Source of the DNA: CALARM01 sp964431735
GTDB taxonomy: Bacteria > Vulcanimicrobiota > SpSt-956 > JAKJGF01
Direction of reading: 5' to 3'
Assembly: GCA_964431735.1 (NCBI GenBank)
Contig: CAYSLJ010000163.1
Span: forward strand, 1 to 15,409
DNA length: 15,409 nt
In this document: positions 6,366 through 12,898 of the stretch, piece by piece
Numbering within the stretch: position 1 is the first letter of the stretch
Layout of the letters: every line of letters begins with the position of its first letter
Translations under genes and position numbers: made by a program
Notes under the pieces: generated by a model
Database searches by the model: none
What the model saw: the letters and a program-made list of their open reading frames with translations, nothing else
What the model was told of the DNA's origin: nothing

Positions 6366-8075
6366 ATGCTTCCTCTGAATATTTTGATCGTTGAAGACGA
6401 GATGATTTCCGCAATGTCTATAGAAACTATGGTTACATCCCTTGGCTATAAAGTAGCAGGCATAGTGGACACAGGCGAAGAAGTTATAAATAGAATAAGG
6501 GAAATAAAACCGGATCTTATCCTTATGGATATTATATTAAAAGGGAACATGGACGGCATAGAGACATCTGAAAAACTGAAAGAGTTTTATAATGTTCCCG
6601 TTGTATATCTCACAGCCTGCACAGATGAACTGACTTTCCAGAGAGCAAAATTCACAGCACCTTTCGGTTATATTATAAAACCTTTTGATGAAAGACTTCT
6701 TCATATTACCATAGAGGTAGCTCTTTACAAACATGAAATGGAAAAAACATTAAGGGAAAAAGCCATAGAGAAGGAAAAAGAGAAATATCGTGTAAATATC
6801 GAAGGAATTTTCACCAGTGTTAGCGACGGAATTATTGCACTGGACAATGAATTAAACATTACAGAATTAAATCCTGCAGTCCGTGACATTCTTGGTTTTT
6901 CAAGAGAAGACATAGGAAAATCCTTTGAAAAAATGGTAAAAGAATGTAATTGTAATAAATGTGTTAAACTCGCCAGAGATACCATAATCCAGAAAAAACC
7001 TCAAAAAATGGAATTCACTGAATGTATTAACAATTCTATAAAGGTTATAACGATAAGTACTTCACCTCTTATAGATACAGACGGTATATTCTCAGGTGTT
7101 TTTATGGTTATAAGGGATGAAACAAAATATTATGCTCTGGAGAAAGAACTTACAGAGAGAAAGAGTTTTGCCGGGATAGTAGGAAAAAGTAAAGAAATGC
7201 AGGAAGTTTATTCTCTTCTGGAAACGCTTCCCGATGTTTCCAGCAATGTTCTTATTACAGGAGAAAGCGGTACAGGGAAAGAACTGGTAGCAGAGGCCCT
7301 TCATTATAAAGGTGTTCGCAGTAAATATCCCCTTGTAAAGATGAACTGTGCAGCCCTATCGCAGGGATTGCTTGAAAGTGAACTCTTCGGCCATGTGAAA
7401 GGTGCTTTCACGGGAGCAATAAATAATAAAATTGGACGTTTCCAGATGGCAGACGGAGGTACGATTTTTCTGGATGAAATATCCGACATATCACCTTCCA
7501 CTCAGATTGCTCTGCTGAGAGTTCTCCAGGAGAGGGAATTCGAAAGAGTAGGAGACAGTAAAACAATCAGAGTAAATGTAAGGGTTATAGCAGCTACCAA
7601 CAGAGATTTAAGAGAAAAGGTCAGGAAAGGACAGTTCAGAGAAGATCTTTACTATCGACTCAAGGTAATGGAAATCAAATTACCTCCTCTGAGAAAAAGA
7701 AAAGAAGATATACCTCTCCTTACGGATTTTTTTATTAAAGAATATAACGGAGAATTTAAAAAAAATATAACAGGTCTTTCTTCAGACGTACAGAGAGTAT
7801 TTATGAATTATTCATGGCAGGGAAATATAAGGGAACTGAAAAACACAATAGAACATGCCTTTATCATATCCAGAAAATCTATTATTACAATGGAAGATCT
7901 GCCAGTAGAATTCAGAAACATGTCTCCTACGCTCCCTGCTCCTTATATAAAAGACGAAAAGATGGCAATAATAGAAGTGCTTGAAAAAGTCAAATGGAAT
8001 AAAAGTAAAGCAGCAGACTTACTTGGTATGAGCCGTCAGACTATTTACAGAAAAATCAGAGATTACGAACTCTAA
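6366..8075 (+). CDS. Sigma-54-dependent response regulator (REC-PAS-AAA+-Fis)
   Basis: The 569-residue NtrC-type enhancer-binding protein contains four modules. A receiver spans about 5-120, with the acidic pair Glu10/Asp11, phospho-acceptor Asp55 (LILMDIIL), Thr83 and Lys105. A PAS domain spans about 144-255 and has a small Cys cluster (CNCNKC, 194-199). The AAA+ ATPase spans about 268-510, with Walker A GESGTGKE (299-306), the sigma-54-contacting GAFTGA (346-351) intact, and Walker B GGTIFLDE (364-371). A Fis-type helix-turn-helix lies at 546-566 (SKAADLLGMSRQTIYRKI). All catalytic motifs look functional. It would hydrolyse ATP to open sigma-54 promoters, and two such promoters lie just downstream (8583, 9122). 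A weak AAGGG lies 12 bases before the ATG. No kinase is adjacent. Confidence 0.93.
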   Translation: MLPLNILIVEDEMISAMSIETMVTSLGYKVAGIVDTGEEVINRIREIKPDLILMDIILKGNMDGIETSEKLKEFYNVPVVYLTACTDELTFQRAKFTAPFGYIIKPFDERLLHITIEVALYKHEMEKTLREKAIEKEKEKYRVNIEGIFTSVSDGIIALDNELNITELNPAVRDILGFSREDIGKSFEKMVKECNCNKCVKLARDTIIQKKPQKMEFTECINNSIKVITISTSPLIDTDGIFSGVFMVIRDETKYYALEKELTERKSFAGIVGKSKEMQEVYSLLETLPDVSSNVLITGESGTGKELVAEALHYKGVRSKYPLVKMNCAALSQGLLESELFGHVKGAFTGAINNKIGRFQMADGGTIFLDEISDISPSTQIALLRVLQEREFERVGDSKTIRVNVRVIAATNRDLREKVRKGQFREDLYYRLKVMEIKLPPLRKRKEDIPLLTDFFIKEYNGEFKKNITGLSSDVQRVFMNYSWQGNIRELKNTIEHAFIISRKSIITMEDLPVEFRNMSPTLPAPYIKDEKMAIIEVLEKVKWNKSKAADLLGMSRQTIYRKIRDYEL

Positions 8076-8359
8076 GAGCCTATCTGAAAAGTCACCAAAT
8101 ACCTTCCAATGGGTGAGGCTCTTCCACAAAATCTATAATCCTCGTGCAAAACAACATGTTCTAAAAGACTGCTAAGTACCGCTCCAAATAAGTTAGTAAC
8201 CATATTAAAACCTGTCCCTGGCCGGACTCTTCCGGAAAATATATGATCCTGTTGCGTGACAAACTGTTTTTTTAGACGTTTAATATTTTGCATCTATATA
8301 ATTTATAACTCTCTTTTAATACGGCATATCTTTTCCTCCAGAGCCCGGCCAGGGACAGG
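8076..8359. mobile_element. Insertion-sequence debris with nested inverted and direct repeats
   Basis: No intact gene. GAGCCTATCTGAAAAGTC directly after the activator stop looks like an IS terminus. A 24-base motif occurs twice in the same orientation (8119-8142 and 8227-8250, 20 of 24 identical: CTCTTCC, AAAAT, TAT, ATCCT). A related, inverted end lies at about 8322-8345. CCTGTCCCTGGCCGG (8211-8225) has a perfect inverted partner at 8345-8359. With imperfect extension these make terminal repeats of about 35 bp around a 149-bp unit. GGCTCTTCC-type ends recall ISL3-family termini, but this is a resemblance from memory. A 73-codon minus-strand reading frame here is not convincing. Confidence 0.5.
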
Positions 8360-8405
8360 AGTGAGTGCCATATTTTTTTGGGTACCAATTTACCTGTTGC
8401 GGTAC

Positions 8406-8490
8406 TTAGCAATTAGCTGTTAGCGATTAGCTTTAATTATTAACTGAAAACTAACAGCTAATTGATATTTTATTAAATGTGACATTATCA
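8406..8490 (+). repeat. TTAGCNN heptamer inverted-repeat element, copy 2
   Basis: Short version of the element at 122-294. CAATTAGCTGTTAG (8410-8423) pairs perfectly with CTAACAGCTAATTG (8451-8464). The flanks TTAGCGATTAGCTTTAATTA and TATTTTATTAAATGTGACAT are shared with copy 1. Relative to copy 1 it lacks exactly one heptamer in the right arm. Confidence 0.7.
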
Positions 8491-8509
8491 GGCTATTTAT
8501 CATACCGGT

Positions 8510-8536
8510 AATCCCATAAATCCTATAAATCCCGGT
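8510..8536 (+). repeat. Three tandem 9-mers (AATCCYATA)
   Basis: AATCCCATA, AATCCTATA and AATCCCGGT run in tandem, bordered on both sides by CCGGT-type sequence. The stretch lies just upstream of a sigma-54 promoter. No function is visible. Confidence 0.5.
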
Positions 8537-8581
8537 CAAAAATGAATTTTCCTATACCTTAAATTTAACCGGTAGTTTCTG

Positions 8582-8598
8582 TGGCATAAATTCTGCTA
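8582..8598 (+). promoter_or_regulatory. Sigma-54 (-24/-12) promoter of the first Cys-rich gene
   Basis: TGGCATAAATTCTGCTA has GG and GC dinucleotides with exactly 10 bases between them, as in TGGCAC-N5-TTGCW; the -12 box is CTGCT. The paralogous gene has the same element at 9121-9137. The predicted transcript begins near 8608. An NtrC-type activator is encoded just upstream. Confidence 0.65.
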
Positions 8599-8632
8599 TT
8601 ATTTTTACTTATTACTTAACATAAAAAAACCT

Positions 8633-8658
8633 TTTGCCCCTCTTGAGGGGCAAATTTT
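8633..8658 (+). terminator. Leader hairpin, terminator-like, before the Cys-rich gene
   Basis: TTTGCCCCT-CTTG-AGGGGCAAA (9-bp perfect stem, 4-base loop) is followed by TTTT. It lies in the predicted leader, about 25 bases after the sigma-54 start and 12 bases before the ribosome site. It could be an attenuator, a 5' stabiliser, or a stop for read-through from upstream. The paralogue has a shorter hairpin in the same place (9208-9222). Confidence 0.6.
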
Positions 8659-8677
8659 CATAAAGAAAGGATATATT

Positions 8678-8896
8678 ATGACAGATAATAATGAATATTG
8701 TCCTTTTATATCAAATCCCTGCGATGAATGTTACTGCTTCAGACTGACCAGCAGTAACATAAATTCACTGTTATATTATTGCGGAAAAAACTTTAAACAA
8801 TGTGATATTTATAAAAGACTTAATTCAGAAATAAAAACAGGAATTACAGAACAGGGGAAAGATTTCATCTGCAATATTTGCTCTCATGACCCGTGA
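8678..8896 (+). CDS. Cys-rich microprotein (8 Cys in 72 residues)
   Basis: The family is not recognised. The protein has no signal peptide or membrane segment, so it is probably cytosolic. Cysteines lie at 8, 15, 18, 20, 35, 42, 65 and 68, arranged as C-x6-C-x2-C-x-C-x14-C-x6-C and a C-x2-C at the end (CNIC). This spacing suggests bound zinc or an iron-sulfur site. The core CPFIS-PC..CYCF-L-S-NI-LYYCGK-C-IYK is conserved in the frameshifted neighbour at 9249, which argues for a real, selected protein. AAAGG lies 7 bases before the ATG. The gene sits behind a sigma-54 promoter and leader hairpin and is therefore a likely target of the nearby enhancer-binding protein. Its role is unknown. Confidence 0.85.
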   Translation: MTDNNEYCPFISNPCDECYCFRLTSSNINSLLYYCGKNFKQCDIYKRLNSEIKTGITEQGKDFICNICSHDP

Positions 8897-8957
8897 AAGC
8901 AGGAAAACTTCTATTACATTCTTATGTTCATGTCAGTAGAATTGTCATGCTTGTATC

Positions 8958-9011
8958 TGTAACATGTATATCAGACAGACTGTAACATATTACACATTGT
9001 AACATATTACA
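8958..9011. promoter_or_regulatory. Tandem TGTAAN4TTACA dyads, candidate enhancer sites
   Basis: TGTAACATATTACA occurs twice, at 8981-8994 and 8998-9011, with a 17-base period. A degenerate relative, TGTAACATGTAT, lies at 8958-8969. The dyads are 111-141 bases upstream of the -24 element at 9122, the usual distance for sites bound by NtrC-type activators. Binding by the activator encoded at 6366 is inferred, not shown. The rest of the 350-base gap between the two Cys-rich genes (8897-9248) otherwise holds only the sigma-54 promoter and leader hairpins. Confidence 0.55.
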
Positions 9012-9120
9012 GTTATTCCAGGTTTCATCTGATTTTTTTTCTTTCTCCTTATTTCTTATCTCCTCATTTGATAGTATTTTATAACAGCTACGCTCATTTT
9101 ATTCATATTAAAAATTCCTC

Positions 9121-9137
9121 TGGCATATATTCTGCTT
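9121..9137 (+). promoter_or_regulatory. Sigma-54 (-24/-12) promoter of the second Cys-rich gene
   Basis: TGGCATATATTCTGCTT differs from the first promoter (8582-8598) at only a couple of positions and keeps the GG-N10-GC spacing. The start would be near 9147, giving a leader of about 100 bases with hairpins TTCTCT/AGAGAA (9148-9167) and ACCCT/AGGGT (9208-9222). Confidence 0.65.
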
Positions 9138-9248
9138 CTTATGAAAATTCTCTATAAAAACAGAGAAACAGAATATGTCTCTATATCGTCCCTGGTATCA
9201 GAAAGAAACCCTCTTAAAGGGTAAAAAGATACTCATAAGGAGCAAAAA

Positions 9249-9424
9249 ATGGAAGAAGAAAAAAACTATGTCCTTTCATATCAAAACCCTGTGAGAAATG
9301 TTACTGCTTCAACCTGGTCAGCGGGAATATAGAAGCATTTTTATATTACTGTGGCAAACATTATAGCGAATGTGAAATTTATAAAAAACCGACAGAATCT
9401 GAATCAAAAGACAAAACTCATTAG
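9249..9424 (+). pseudogene. Second Cys-rich microprotein, split by a -1 shift at A AAA AAC
   Basis: Paralogue of the protein at 8678. The ATG (AAGGAG, 6 bases upstream) opens a frame reading MEEEKN and then drifting to a TAG at 9330. The homologous sequence continues in the -1 frame from TGT at 9269: CPFISKPCEKCYCF, NLVSGNIEAFLYYCGKHYSE, CEIYKKPTESESKDKTH, stop at 9422. Six cysteines and the CYCF, NI and LYYCGK motifs are kept, and no stop interrupts this frame. The overlap holds A AAA AAC (9260-9266) in exact zero-frame phase for -1 slippage. Either one A was lost from the run (pseudogene or sequencing error), or the protein is made by programmed frameshifting. The sigma-54 promoter and leader are intact. 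Confidence 0.75.
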
Positions 9425-9493
9425 GAGGTGTTTATTATATTGTGACAGTTCCTATCTTTACCATACTGACCTGAGCATAAACTTCTTTTCACC

Positions 9494-9507
9494 GTGACGC
9501 GTGGCGG
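9494..9507 (+). repeat. Degenerate GTGACGC heptamer pair
   Basis: GTGACGC GTGGCGG, a two-unit member of the heptamer family at 54-80, 1921-1948 and 5373-5414. It lies in the 208-base gap before the chemoreceptor gene. I see no confident promoter in that gap; CTTACCCCGGTAAG (9530-9543) forms a short hairpin. Confidence 0.5.
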
Positions 9508-9632
9508 GAGTAGATATAGATTATTTATGCTTACCCCGGTAAGTCTCATACTGGTTTTACCGTATTGTAAACATATAGAGAAACACGAGAGGCAGGAGCA
9601 GGATATAAATATTTCTAAGGAGGTCTTTTATA

Positions 9633-11687
9633 ATGGAAAACATTAAAATAGGAACGAAACTCAGTGCAGGTTTTTTACTGATAGCCTTTATTGCTCTGAT
9701 TATAGGGATTTTAAGTATAATAAACATGAAAAAAATAGATAATTCATACACAATGCTCATTGACAATTATTCAAAAGGCCTGGAAAACGTAATGGCCATA
9801 TCCACAGATTTTCAGAGAGGCCGTGTTAATATAAGAGATATTATCAGAAAGAATAACGGGGAAGAAAGAAAAATCAACATAGACGCAATTGCAACATTTT
9901 CCGAAAATATTATCAAAAACGTGGAAGAGCTGAAAAAGAAAGAACTGACTGAAGATATAAAAAAGATAGTTGATGAAATATTGACATCACAGAAAAACTA
10001 TATGGAAGATGTGGATAAAATGATAGTTCTGGCAAAAGAAAATAAAGATGCTGAAGCCATAGCTCTTCTGGATGGTAATGGAAGAAAATCTGCAGATGCT
10101 GAAAGAGAAGCCATTGACAGACTCACAACCCTTATGGCAGATGAATCTAAAAAATTATCCGATATGAATACAGAACTTGCAAACAGAACTTTAATAATAA
10201 TGTTAATAACAATAATCATCGGTCTCGTCATCTCTGCAGGGCTCGGAATTTTCTTTACAAAAAACATTAACGAAATCCTGAAAGCCCTTCAGGAACAGAC
10301 AAAAGAACTTATTGATGCATCAATCGCAGGAAAACTGGATATAAGAGGAGATATCGGAAGGATCAATTTTGAATTCAGGCCTATCGTAAAAGGCATAAAT
10401 GATATACTGGATGCTGTCATAGGGCCTCTGAATGTGGCAGCAGAATATATTGACAGAATAAGCAAGGGAGATATCCCTCCCAGAATCACAGAAAAATATA
10501 ACGGAGATTTCAATGAAATAAAAAATAATTTAAATGAATTGCTCGATGCCATGAATAAAATAACCGGAGCGGCAGAAGAAATTTCTCAGGGAAATCTGAA
10601 TGTTGAAATAAAAGAACGATCTTCTGAAGACAGGCTCATGCATGCTCTGAAGGATATGGTCGTATACCTCCAGGAAATTGCCTCCATTACAAATGAACTT
10701 GCAAAAGGAAATCTTACAGTAGAAGCAAGAGAAAGATCGCAGAAGGATATTCTTATGCAGTCTCTGAAAGAGATGCTTACAAATCTGAGAGAAGTTGTGG
10801 AACAGGTAACTGTGGCAGGAGAGAACGTAGCATCAGGCAGTGAACAGATGAGTTCAAAAGCAGGGGAAATATCACAGGGTGCAACAGAGCAGGCCTCTTC
10901 TGCAGAAGAGGTTTCTTCTTCCATGGAGGAAATGGCTGCAAATATAAGACAAAATGCAGATAATGCAAAACAAACGGAAAAGATTGCTCTTAAAGCGGCA
11001 GAAGATGCAAAAGAAGGAGGGAAATCCGTAACAGAAACAGTTGATGCAATGAAGCAGATAGCAGGAAAAATCTCTATAATAGAAGAGATTGCAAGACAGA
11101 CAAACATGCTTGCTCTGAATGCGGCCATAGAGGCGGCAAGAGCAGGAGAACACGGGAAAGGTTTTGCCGTTGTTGCTTCGGAAGTCAGGAGCCTTGCAGA
11201 AAGAAGTCAGATGGCTGCCCAGGAAATAGGCCGTCTTTCCGTTACAAGTGTTGAAGTGGCGGAGAAAGCAGGAGAAATGCTCATAAGGATAGTACCTGAC
11301 ATACAGAAAACAGCGGAACTGGTTCAGGAAATAAGTGCTGCCAGTAATGAACAGAATACCGGCACTGAACAGATTAACAGGGCCATACAGCAACTGGATC
11401 AGGTGATACAGCAAAATGCAGGAGCTTCAGAAGAAATGTCTTCCACTGCGGAAGAACTTTCGGCACAGGCCATAAAGTTACAGGAAATAATAGCCTTTTT
11501 CAGGTTGAACGGTAATTCGCGCAGTGTGTCTTATTCAATAAAAAATACCGGAAATCATAAAAATAAGATATCTCCCAAAAGAATAATTCAGGAACAAAAT
11601 ATAAAGCCTGAGATAAATGGGAACGGAGGAAATCTACTGAAACTGGATACACTTGATGCTGAAGATAATGAATATGTAAGATATTAA
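9633..11687 (+). CDS. Methyl-accepting chemotaxis protein
   Basis: This is a 684-residue transmembrane chemoreceptor. TM1 spans about 11-31. A helical ligand-binding region of about 155 residues (4-helix-bundle type) follows, then TM2 at about 187-208 (LIIMLITIIIGLVISAGLGI). A HAMP follows, then at least two more HAMP-like units (AEEISQGNLNVEIKERS near 313-329 and TNELAKGNLTVEARERS near 353-369), giving a tandem HAMP stalk. The cytoplasmic signalling coiled coil has the conserved tip EIARQTNMLALNAAIEAARA (485-504) and GKGFAVVASEVRSLAERS, which binds CheA and CheW. Gln/Glu-rich methylation helices flank it. The 60-residue tail shows no CheR-docking pentapeptide. AAGGAGGT lies 8 bases before the ATG. 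No che genes are in the window. The signal sensed is unknown. Confidence 0.93.
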   Translation: MENIKIGTKLSAGFLLIAFIALIIGILSIINMKKIDNSYTMLIDNYSKGLENVMAISTDFQRGRVNIRDIIRKNNGEERKINIDAIATFSENIIKNVEELKKKELTEDIKKIVDEILTSQKNYMEDVDKMIVLAKENKDAEAIALLDGNGRKSADAEREAIDRLTTLMADESKKLSDMNTELANRTLIIMLITIIIGLVISAGLGIFFTKNINEILKALQEQTKELIDASIAGKLDIRGDIGRINFEFRPIVKGINDILDAVIGPLNVAAEYIDRISKGDIPPRITEKYNGDFNEIKNNLNELLDAMNKITGAAEEISQGNLNVEIKERSSEDRLMHALKDMVVYLQEIASITNELAKGNLTVEARERSQKDILMQSLKEMLTNLREVVEQVTVAGENVASGSEQMSSKAGEISQGATEQASSAEEVSSSMEEMAANIRQNADNAKQTEKIALKAAEDAKEGGKSVTETVDAMKQIAGKISIIEEIARQTNMLALNAAIEAARAGEHGKGFAVVASEVRSLAERSQMAAQEIGRLSVTSVEVAEKAGEMLIRIVPDIQKTAELVQEISAASNEQNTGTEQINRAIQQLDQVIQQNAGASEEMSSTAEELSAQAIKLQEIIAFFRLNGNSRSVSYSIKNTGNHKNKISPKRIIQEQNIKPEINGNGGNLLKLDTLDAEDNEYVRY

Positions 11688-11725
11688 AGGTTTTCACTGT
11701 GTAATCTTTTTCATAGCAATTAAAT

Positions 11726-12898
11726 ATGTATAAAAATCCTGTCCCGGATAATGTGAGGAGAAAGAAATTAGAAGCTCTCGGTTTACTTGCAGGAGGAATT
11801 GTTCATGATTTTAGTAATTTGCTGACAGGCATTAACGGTTATATAGAACTTGCCAGAACGGAAGTGCCTGAAAACAGTAATGTGTACACCTATCTGGAGG
11901 AAGCAGGCACTATCTGTGACCTTGCCGGAGAAATGGTAAAAGAAATTTTCAGGTCTTTTATGGATTCCGGGGAAGAAGCTGTTAATCTCCATATCGTACC
12001 TGTTATAAAAGAATGTCTTAATTTATTTAAAACGTCTCTCCCTGCTTATATAACGCTGGTGGAATATATTGACGTTTCTTCAGATACTGTCCTGATAGAT
12101 AAGATAAAGATCTATCATATTCTGAACAATCTATGCATAAATGCCGCCCAGGCAATAGGCGACAGGGAAGGAATAATAGAAGTATCCCTGTCAGATATAA
12201 AAGATGAGGATATTAAACTTCACCCGGATTTAAAAGAAAGACATTATTTAAGCCTCACGGTAAAGGATAACGGATGCGGCATTAAGAATGAGGTTCTCCC
12301 CCATATTTTCGAGTTTTTTTTCACTACAAAAAAATATAAAAAAGGAAAAGGCATAGGTCTTGCCCTGGTTCATAATATTATCAATGATCTGGGAGGAAAG
12401 ATTTATGTGAGAAGTAAAGAAGGAGAATACAGTATTTTTCAGGTTTTTCTCCCTGTTGCTTCTACTACAGGGAAGATCATTCCATCTCATATGGAAAGAG
12501 AGAATGAGACGGAACTATCGGGCACAAGAAAATCCATACTCTGTATAGACGATGATCTTGCTATTGGCATAACACAGCAGAAATTTCTTGAAAAAAAAGG
12601 ATATGATACTACTGTAGCAAAAAATTTTACAGAAGGCCTGAATATCTTTTGCTCCGACCCTCATAAATATGATTTAATCATAACAGATTATTCTATAGGA
12701 CATAAGACCGGTATAGAACTGGCAGAGGAAATATTTAGAATACGTTCCGATCTTCCCGTTATTCTCTGTACGGGAGATTATAACAGTGCCATGAAGGAGA
12801 AAGCCATGAAAGCCGGAATTAAAGATATTATAGTAAAGCCGTATGGCTATGGCATTTTCATTGCTACAATTGATAAATTTTTAAATGGAAGTGAATAA
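11726..12898 (+). CDS. Soluble hybrid histidine kinase (HisKA-HATPase-REC) without sensor domain
   Basis: The 390 residues have no membrane segment and no PAS or GAF. The protein opens almost directly with the kinase core: LEALGLLAGGIVHDFSNLLT, with phospho-acceptor His27 (HDFSN in place of the common HDFNN). The ATPase domain has the N box NNLCINAAQA (134-143), G1 DNGCGI (181-186), F box FEFFFTT and G2 GKGIGLALV (207-215). A C-terminal receiver follows (about 270-388), with acidic DDD (275-277), Asp321 (IITDYS), Thr349 and Lys371 (VKPYG). All key residues are intact. It could relay phosphate from the kinase encoded downstream, which overlaps it by 14 bases, or to the sigma-54 activator. No Shine-Dalgarno is evident; the GTG at 11753 is an alternative start. 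Confidence 0.88.
   Translation: MYKNPVPDNVRRKKLEALGLLAGGIVHDFSNLLTGINGYIELARTEVPENSNVYTYLEEAGTICDLAGEMVKEIFRSFMDSGEEAVNLHIVPVIKECLNLFKTSLPAYITLVEYIDVSSDTVLIDKIKIYHILNNLCINAAQAIGDREGIIEVSLSDIKDEDIKLHPDLKERHYLSLTVKDNGCGIKNEVLPHIFEFFFTTKKYKKGKGIGLALVHNIINDLGGKIYVRSKEGEYSIFQVFLPVASTTGKIIPSHMERENETELSGTRKSILCIDDDLAIGITQQKFLEKKGYDTTVAKNFTEGLNIFCSDPHKYDLIITDYSIGHKTGIELAEEIFRIRSDLPVILCTGDYNSAMKEKAMKAGIKDIIVKPYGYGIFIATIDKFLNGSE

Noticed and set aside
8076..8121. Terminator for the sigma-54 activator gene (GAGCCT/AGGCTC, TCACC/GGTGA)
   Set aside because: The two stems are separated by a large bulge and no U-tract follows; the sequence is better read as IS debris.
8072..8293. 73-codon minus-strand frame, possible transposase remnant
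   Set aside because: Its repeated HIFSGRVRPG/YRFCGRASP segments merely translate the direct DNA repeat; there is no transposase motif or good ribosome site.
9423..9445. AGGAGGT ribosome-like site after the second Cys-rich gene
   Set aside because: No usable start follows: TTG is directly followed by TGA, and GTG at 9442 gives only ten codons. It may be a decayed gene start.
9425..9632. Riboswitch (c-di-GMP or similar) before the chemoreceptor
   Set aside because: I looked for conserved aptamer cores and found only a short CTTAC/GTAAG hairpin.
10586..11128. 180-codon antisense frame within the chemoreceptor gene
   Set aside because: It is a shadow of the biased codon use on the + strand, which carries an unambiguous receptor signalling domain.
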